Source of the DNA: Ceratodon purpureus
Taxonomy: Eukaryota > Streptophyta > Bryopsida > Pseudoditrichales > Ditrichaceae
Length of the DNA: 64,000 nt
Assembly (NCBI GenBank): GCA_014871385.1
Contig: CM026423.1
Span: 9,373,266-9,437,265, forward strand
Direction of reading: 5' to 3'
Shown: positions 57,101-64,000 of the stretch, in pieces
Layout: every line of letters begins with the position of its first letter
How positions within the stretch are numbered: position 1 is the stretch's first letter
The notes under the pieces: generated by a model
What the model saw: the letters and a program-made list of their open reading frames with translations, nothing else
Database searches by the model: none
Told to the model about the DNA's origin: nothing
Position numbers and translations under genes: made by a program

Positions 57101-60100
57101 TTCGTCTAGTTTTGGAGTCGGAATGCGCGTATGGGGCTTATCCTGACGGCTTATTACTGTGCTGTATGCCACAGGTATCTTTTGATCTTGTTTAAAGAGG
57201 CTCCTGCGGAGGTGTGGGCTATGACAAGAACTCCACAGATGGTAAATTCTAACAACCCTAACTCGCCTTACTCAATGTAAGAGTTTATGTGAGAACATTC
57301 TGATGGTAGGACTTTGGTTTTGAAGGTAAGGTCTCTGGCTCTACCATTCACGGTCATGGAGTGGGCGCTTCCACCAGCTCCGAAGGCAGCCGCTGCAGCA
57401 GCTAACTCTTGGGCAAAAAAAACATCAATGATGAAGGACCGCCCTACCATTGCCTCCGCAGCAGCTGCTGCTAATGCTCCTTCTCAGAACTCTACTGCTG
57501 GTAACTCAAATTATATCATCATGATAATCATTGGATATGTCAACAATTCTTACATTTGCTTTAGGTAGTTCTCCTAAATACTAGGTACACATTAAGGCTT
57601 ATCTACAAGCTGATGAACTAATGAAGCATAATGTATTTCTGTTCTATATTTATGGTCTATTCTGCTTCTTGATAAGAGGGTTGAGGTTTTTTTTGGAACA
57701 GATTCACAAGACGCTGAAAATGCTGAAAGTTTTGCGTTTGCATTGGTAAATGGCTCTCTTGGAGTCTTTGAGATACGAGGTAAACGAGTTCGGGATTTCA
57801 GGTAATGTTTGTATCTATATGACGGACAACATCATGCATTTAAATCTTCTCTTGAAGACCTTGCGTCGTTTTCTTACGAAAACTAAATCAAACCCAACTC
57901 CAGAATATTTGAGTTAAAAATATCCTACAAATGTGCCCAATTTTCTACTATATCATTTTCCTAGTCTTATTTAAGAGATTTCCTACTACCTGACCTGTTA
58001 TTTCTTTGTTGAATCTTGGATTTAATTACTCTTAAAATTGTTCTCGATGGTTCATCATTGTATGTGTATTACACTGGACCATGTTTTTAAAACCGAGAAG
58101 CGTTGAATTATACGTCTTTGTAGTGCTGAAATGGACATTGTAATAATTGGTAATTAATTCTCACCGAGGAGTTTCTGATGGTTTGCAGACCCAAATGGCC
58201 TGCCGCTTCATTTGTTTCTGCGGATGTGCTGATAACCGCTATGGCTTACCGCACACCTCATGTGGTAATTACCCATGCTGCTTGTACCCTTATTTTGAAG
58301 TAGATTTCAAAGTCCGAGTTGTACTGTAATCAGCATTCATAGAGTGTGAAGGATCTGAATATGTATGTTGTCTGGCATTACAAACATCATTCCTTACTGC
58401 TTCTACTGTCCCAGTGTTGATCTTATGGCTGTGCAATCTTGATACACTTTAAATATTGGCTGAACTTGCCCCCTGGTAGATATACAGCTATTTGTTAGCT
58501 TGGCTATACGTTGGGTATGAGTATTTGCTGTATGATTTAATCTGGGCTGGATGCAGGTCATGGGAGACCGAACAGGAAGTATCAGATGGTGGGATGTAGT
58601 GACAGGGTTGTCATCATCTTTCAGTACTCATCGTGGAGGTGTTCGCCGCATCAAGTTTGCGCCTGTAAGGATCGGAGATCCTACAAGAGGTCGCATAGCT
58701 GTTCTTTTCAACGATCACAGTTTTGCTGTGTATGATCTTGTAAGTACCAAATTGAAACTACTAGGAAAAGAAAACTTGGAGTATTTTTAAGGAATTCATT
58801 GTTTGGCTGTATCGCTCTTCTTCATTGTTCATAAGTGCCATAGGCTGGAGACTATCCTGCAATGTGTCGCCATTTGGAATGTTGGGAGTAGGGTTCTTAA
58901 TAACTGCATAGCTGTTTCATATGCAGTTTGATCCTGGTATTATCATGCTGATTGGTTAACTCAATTGATTTTTGTCTAAATCTTTGGATCTCAATTAAGA
59001 CAAGTCCTTACGGTGAGGTTTGGTCATGGCTGTACAGGATACACATGATCCATTAGCCCATACACTAGTCCAGCCGCACCTTGGAGGCATATTGGTACTG
59101 GAACTGGATTGGTACCCGCTGCGCCCAGACAAGAATGAGCCTTTGCTCTTGTGTCTAGCAGGTGCAGATGGTAGTTTCCGCCTTCTGGAGGTTCAAAAGT
59201 AAGTAGCTTACAAGCGGATCCTGACATTCATTCTCAACCTGAATTTTTGACAATACTATGTCACTTTGTTCCAAACATCTGCTTTACCTCTTCTGAGAGT
59301 AGGATGAAATATGAAAGAAGCTCTGTTTAATGGATAGTCTCTACGACATAATTGTTTAACAGTTCTTACAGAAGCCCATCAAACATACAAGACACAGTTG
59401 AAAATTGCAAATTTGAAGAATAAAAGAATAAAAGAACAAGAACACACTTCTCATAGATGATTTTCATCATAATATTTTTCTGATCTGATAAAAGAGTGTG
59501 TGGTGTAGTCTTGCAGGTGGCAAGTCTAGCCAGCTGGCAAAGCCAACCCAATGGCAACGCTATCGACCCATGCCATTATGCTCGGCAGCCTTGCTCCCAC
59601 CTCCTCATGCTTTGGTAACATCCGCTATGAATTTAATTACTATATCATTGTTACTTGTGAGACATAGATGTTTCCTGCTTCTATTCATGATTAGCCATCG
59701 ATGTTCGTCTTAATGAGAGTTTTGTGAATTACTATATCGTAACGTCATTTCAAAGCTACAGATTTGAATACCTTCGGTCCATTTATCGTCGCCTGTCATG
59801 GGCCAACGAGACATCGTCATTTTCTTTTCTGAGTTTAATATGGTGCTTCTGCGTTTTGTGCAGTCTTTGCGCGTTATACTGCAACAAGGGGTTCAACCTT
59901 CTTGGTTTGAATTTGACGTAGCATCCACGGGCGAAGGAAATATTCAAAGAACTCTGAGTCGCGGAGGGGATTTGCGTCACCACCTCCTCACGCCTCAAAA
60001 TCCTATCATGGGAGAGACTGTTTTTGCTGAGGTTTTGTTGAAAGCCTTGGAACCTTACCGAAGAAACGGTGAGGCAGCTGAACTTCGTTATATGCATGCA

Positions 60101-62628
60101 ATTTCTAATTGAAAGCTTTGCCTTGGAAACTGGTAACTTGCTGCTGGTCAGATGTGCCGAACCTATTGCTGATTATGTTTGCTGTTTGGGCAGGTCGTTT
60201 GTTGGATGAGGAGAGGACGGAACAGTATGCAGCTATTTGCAAGCAAGGGGTGGCGACAAGGTGTGCTTTTGCGGCTGCACAATTTGGGGAATACTCAGAG
60301 GCTGTGTTCTGGCTTCAACTTCCTCGAGCGCTTGCACTCCTTAGTTATGGTTCTGCTGGACCAAATGCATTTTGGGGAACTGCGGTGAGGAACAACGAGG
60401 AAAAATCTCAGGAGTCAGAAGGCAATGATATTTACACATCTGAAGTTCAAGGCTACAGGTCATTGGATCGTGGAATGACATTTAAAGATACTAAAGTTAC
60501 CATTCCATATTCTCCAGAGGGTGTTTTGCCCGCTGCTCCTTTCAAACTGGTGAGTTGTCAGTTCTTGTACAATGAAGTGGATTGTTGGTATGCCGAATAA
60601 CCTTTGCGACTTTTTCAATCTCTTTTAATTGCAATTACTGTGATCGAATGAGGAGAACATCAAATTGAATATCCTCCTTTGATAAACTTCTCATTGGAAG
60701 TTTTATTGTTGTTTGTGTTGAAATTCTAGTCATGTGTTGTATGTTTCTGAATCACGTATGTGATGAAATGTGAGCAGACACACGGGTGCATGGATATCAT
60801 TCCTTCCGAACAATCTGTAGTTAGATCAGTAGCGCGTGAGCGAATTGGCTGGCATGAAAAGTTTTCGGGTACAGAAGCTACTCAAAGACGAGTTCATGAG
60901 TAACGCTCACAACCTTGCCTTGTCCTTTATTCCTCCGTTGTACCGGCTTTCAGTTCAGTCATTGTGAACGTAGAAGTTAGGGAAGAATTTTATATTCATA
61001 AGTCAACGTCTTTCACTTGGACAAATTTGGGGATGATATTTCAAGAACACGCCAGCTCTGGTAGTCAGCGCTGGACCGCTTTGTTATCAACAGGATTTGT
61101 CTGAATGCTTTCAGTCCATGACCTGCATGATGTGATTTTGCTTCAGGTTGATTGCTATAGGAGATTTTGAATCTGCCGTGACGTTGTTGCTAGCAACACC
61201 TCCAAATGATCCTCTGTTCTACATGGATGCATTAAGAGCTGTATCTCTTGCTTCTGCGGTGTCAACAGGCCTCCATGAACTAGCTGTTAAGGTGAGATTA
61301 TTAAACCCATCGATATTTTCACGAGGCAAGATCTTTAAGTATTAGACAGGTTCTAAGGCTCTTTGGAATGTCCTTAGACTGCTTACAGTAGTAGTAGTGA
61401 CAAATTTCCATGAAGCGTGAAGATAAAGCGTTTATTCGTTTGCAGGTGGTTGCTGCAAACATGGTAGGAACGGATGATTCGTTGTCCGGAACGCATCTTC
61501 TTTGTGCGGTTGGTCGGTATCAGGAAGCTTGCTCTCAGGTATATATATCCAGCTTCCCTGAGCTTACCCTCCTAATTAGACAATGTTAATGCATGTCTGG
61601 TATATCGGTAGTTGATATTCTTACTCGCTTCATGGAATATATCATATTTGCGTAACTAACTAAATCATCAAAATCTGGCCAATGAATCCATCGGAATAGA
61701 GTGCTGCATGTTCACTGAGACCTGAGATATTGCTGTCAGGTTGTTTATGTTCACAAGAGCTAGTTTTGTATTCCATTGTTAATGGTGTTTGGCCTTTTCA
61801 GTTGCAAGATGCAGGGCGCTGGGTTGATGCTGCAACATTAGCTGCAACTCATCTGAAAGGTTCAGATCATGCAAGGTTAGTCTATGTGCTGTTTTTCTTC
61901 AACTATTTTTCCTTGGATTGTTTTTTTCCGCTTCCACTATTTCCGTTGCATGATGGCAATACACCTATCTGATTCTTCTGCTCTTACTACTTCATAATTT
62001 CTGCAGAGTCTTGGAGAGATGGGCTCACCATGTATTGAATAGCGAACATAATCTCTGGAGGTATGTGGTTTACTCGTTACTACATTGTCGTTTTTAAGGG
62101 ATTTCGGCTTGGGACGCTGTAATAGCTACGGAGAATCTTCTGTTCGTATCTTCTGATCAGCTGAAATTCAAGACGCAAGTTGCAGACGTGTAGACATTGT
62201 GTGTACAAAACCTGCAAACTATGGAATTTTCTACGTTTTAAAGAATATGTTTGGGGTCACATGTTCATGAAAGTACTACATTACTCTCCACTTCATTTGA
62301 CTTATGCAGTCGAGCTTTGTATTTGTGCAGGGCAATGATTCTTTTTGTAGCAGCTGGAGAATTAGTTGAGGCCCTGGCCACACTCCGAAATGCCAAGCAG
62401 CCTGACACAGCAGCCATGTTTCTCTTGGCTTGTCATGAGGCGAAAGTAACTGCAAAAGCATCTATAGTGGATAAAAAGGAATCAGAAACGGGGGGTGAGG
62501 ACTACTTTGATCTACCTGGAGATCTGACTCATCATCAAGATGAGGTGCAAGCAGTATGCGAGTATTATGGAGAATATCAACGACACCTAGCACATGCTTG
62601 CACAGGCATTGGGGCTGTGATAGATTAA
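54194..62628 (+). CDS. WDR11: WDR11-like WD40 trafficking protein
   Basis: Twenty exons join in phase to 1344 residues, the length of plant WDR11 proteins: 54194-55164, 55432-55864, 56029-56116, 56339-56529, 56717-56853, 57175-57241, 57326-57500, 57702-57801, 58189-58264, 58557-58739, 59038-59198, 59509-59614, 59864-60068, 60194-60549, 60778-60899, 61147-61291, 61446-61538, 61802-61875, 62007-62060, 62331-62628. The N-terminal two thirds form WD40 propellers: LAVGDRQGRVAIWDVASG, CLNIWDPTTGRCIW, DKQVFALCHMGTLMPSIG, PFTVMEW, MGDRTGSIRWWDV. The C-terminal third is a helical solenoid (AAICKQGVATRCAFAAAQFG, DFESAVTLLLATPPNDPLFY, ELVEALATLRNAKQPDTAA). Animal WDR11 works in a complex capturing endosome-derived vesicles at the trans-Golgi; a similar role is inferred. 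The ATG at 54194 is the first in its frame after an in-frame stop. No damage is visible. Confidence 0.95.
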
Positions 62629-64000
62629 TTCGTGTGACCATTTTCTTCCCGAAATTCATTTTTGATACAAGGATTCGGTATTATTGAAAAGCGTAGACAG
62701 TAGTCTTCTTAATATCAGGACCACAATTTGATTTTAATTCTGTCTACATCCGAAAGCTGAGGTTGGTCGTGTTGGATTCTGTTCTGTTACCTTACTTACA
62801 GCTATAGGTCGAAGACGGAGGCTGTAGTTGCTTAATTTCCTGTGAGCACATTGCTCCACTTGGCAGCATATCAAGCCATTTCGAAGACTTGTTCAAGGTT
62901 GTAGATACCAACATAGTGTTAATTTAGGAAGGTAATGAAAGATTGGTCACTTTCCATGTGACACATTTGCGTTGTCGATTGAGACTGGAGTCTAAACCTG
63001 GTAACTGAATTTTCAACTTGAGTTTTGATTTAATTGGTCTTGTATCAGAACCGGTGCTTTGTGAAGTTTGCATTGTGCAGGACCGCTATTTGAGCTAATC
63101 AATCAGACTCTATGAGCACTTCAATCCATGTAAGCTCATCGTGGATCATTGTTTCAGTTTAGCCAGCTTTTCTTAATGTAATCATTCGTTGCGCAAACTT
63201 AGTTTCTCTTCTCTTTCCTAAAGTCATTCAATGCGTGCACTACATATTGGCCATCGATCATGAGAAAAGTGTTTTCGCTGTACTTATAGCATTGATGACC
63301 TACAGATCGTTCGAAGAAGACACCCTCGACCGCTACCTAAAATCTGGTCAAAAGTTGGGTTGCAAAGAGGTACTGCAAACCGATGGACCACATGCGGTCG
63401 CACTTATCAACTGGACGAGACTCAAATGAGTAGTAGATACATGAAGATCAGTTATCTATCTCAATAGAAAGCCGACTGTTAAGCCATCTACTGCTTGTAT
63501 TTCTTTATTCCAAAGAATCTCCATCATAAGGTAAATTTCAAAAAGCTCTACAGTTTGTGGGTGCGTCTCAACATTTCCTTTGTATGTTAGGTCTCATTTG
63601 CTCTTGTAATTAACCTTTCACAAAGTCAAGATCCATTGTGGGTCAATCGCATACAAAGGAGCCTCGAGGCACCAGACACAGCCTATTATAACTGTAGTAC
63701 TTCTGTTTTCAATCATGTGATAAGTGGGGCATGTCATGGAATGGTTGCCAGTCCTAGTCACTGTAGAACTTTAGACAACAGAATGAGACCTGTCCATATA
63801 CTAGAACACAATGATTCTCAATCATATCAATATTGCTTGCGGGCTATTTTAATTGACATCACTTTAAATCCCAATAATCCTGGTATTGTTTGTATGGACA
63901 ATCTGTCACGTTGGTCTTGTTTGTTGATCTTTATGATACCAAAGAGTTCTGTTGACCCCAAATTCCTCTGTTGCAGTTGGCTTTCAACTCTAGTACTCTG
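62629..64000. other. 3' flank of the WDR11-like gene
   Basis: Probably 3' untranslated region, then intergenic. A 64-codon + strand frame at 63235-63429 ends in a protein-like stretch (TYRSFEEDTLDRYLKSGQKL), but it has no homology I recognise and no splice context, so it is not called as a gene. Confidence 0.4.

Noticed and set aside
63235..63429. 64-codon + frame downstream of the WDR11-like gene
   Set aside because: No recognised homology and no exon context; kept only as a note in the 3' flank.

Overview
The window is nuclear DNA of a land plant, most likely a bryophyte (a moss is the best guess). The evidence is: GT-AG introns throughout the genes; a nuclear gene for the photosystem II protein PsbX with a plastid transit peptide; three predicted plastid proteins close together; a P4-ATPase of the plant ALA9-12 type; an XIP-like aquaporin; and very AT-rich, repeat-filled intergenic DNA. 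There is no organelle or bacterial signature. Exon models were built by eye from reading frame and splice-site phase. The models without a noted exception close exactly in phase from ATG to stop.

Layout. 0.8-2.15 kb: membrane-anchored cyclophilin (-). 6.6-12.2 kb: ten-exon P4-ATPase lipid flippase (-), with a GC-rich upstream region holding a possible divergent first exon (+). 13.1-17.2 kb: gene-free, with dispersed repeats. 17.26-22.64 kb: a piggyBac-superfamily DNA transposon with TTAA target duplication, 14-bp terminal inverted repeats and an intact 931-codon DDD transposase. 22.6-27.3 kb: AT-rich DNA with three tandem arrays (about 85, 12 and 53 bp units). 27.3-31.3 kb: a plastid-targeted DUF427 protein and a plastid-targeted AlgH/UPF0301 protein (both -). 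32.4-33.3 kb: psbX (+). 33.3-44.5 kb: very AT-rich DNA holding a small TTAA-flanked piggyBac-like non-autonomous element, a 518-bp near-perfect foldback MITE and an LTR-like repeat. 44.6-45.8 kb: a methylesterase-family alpha/beta hydrolase (+). 47.9 kb: an isolated CACTA transposon end. 48.4-49.9 kb: an intronless divergent protein kinase (-). 50.6-51.8 kb: an XIP-like aquaporin (-). 54.2-62.6 kb: a complete 20-exon WDR11-like trafficking protein (+).

The genes do not form one pathway. The flippase, the WDR11-like protein and the cyclophilin probably all act in the secretory/endosomal system. PsbX, the AlgH-like protein and the DUF427 protein are predicted plastid proteins; the AlgH-like gene and psbX share a divergent intergenic region. 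The most notable item is the piggyBac element: to my knowledge this superfamily is rarely reported in land plants, this copy looks structurally intact, and a smaller element 16 kb away has similar ends. Its GC-rich, RG-rich coding sequence is unlike the host DNA around it.
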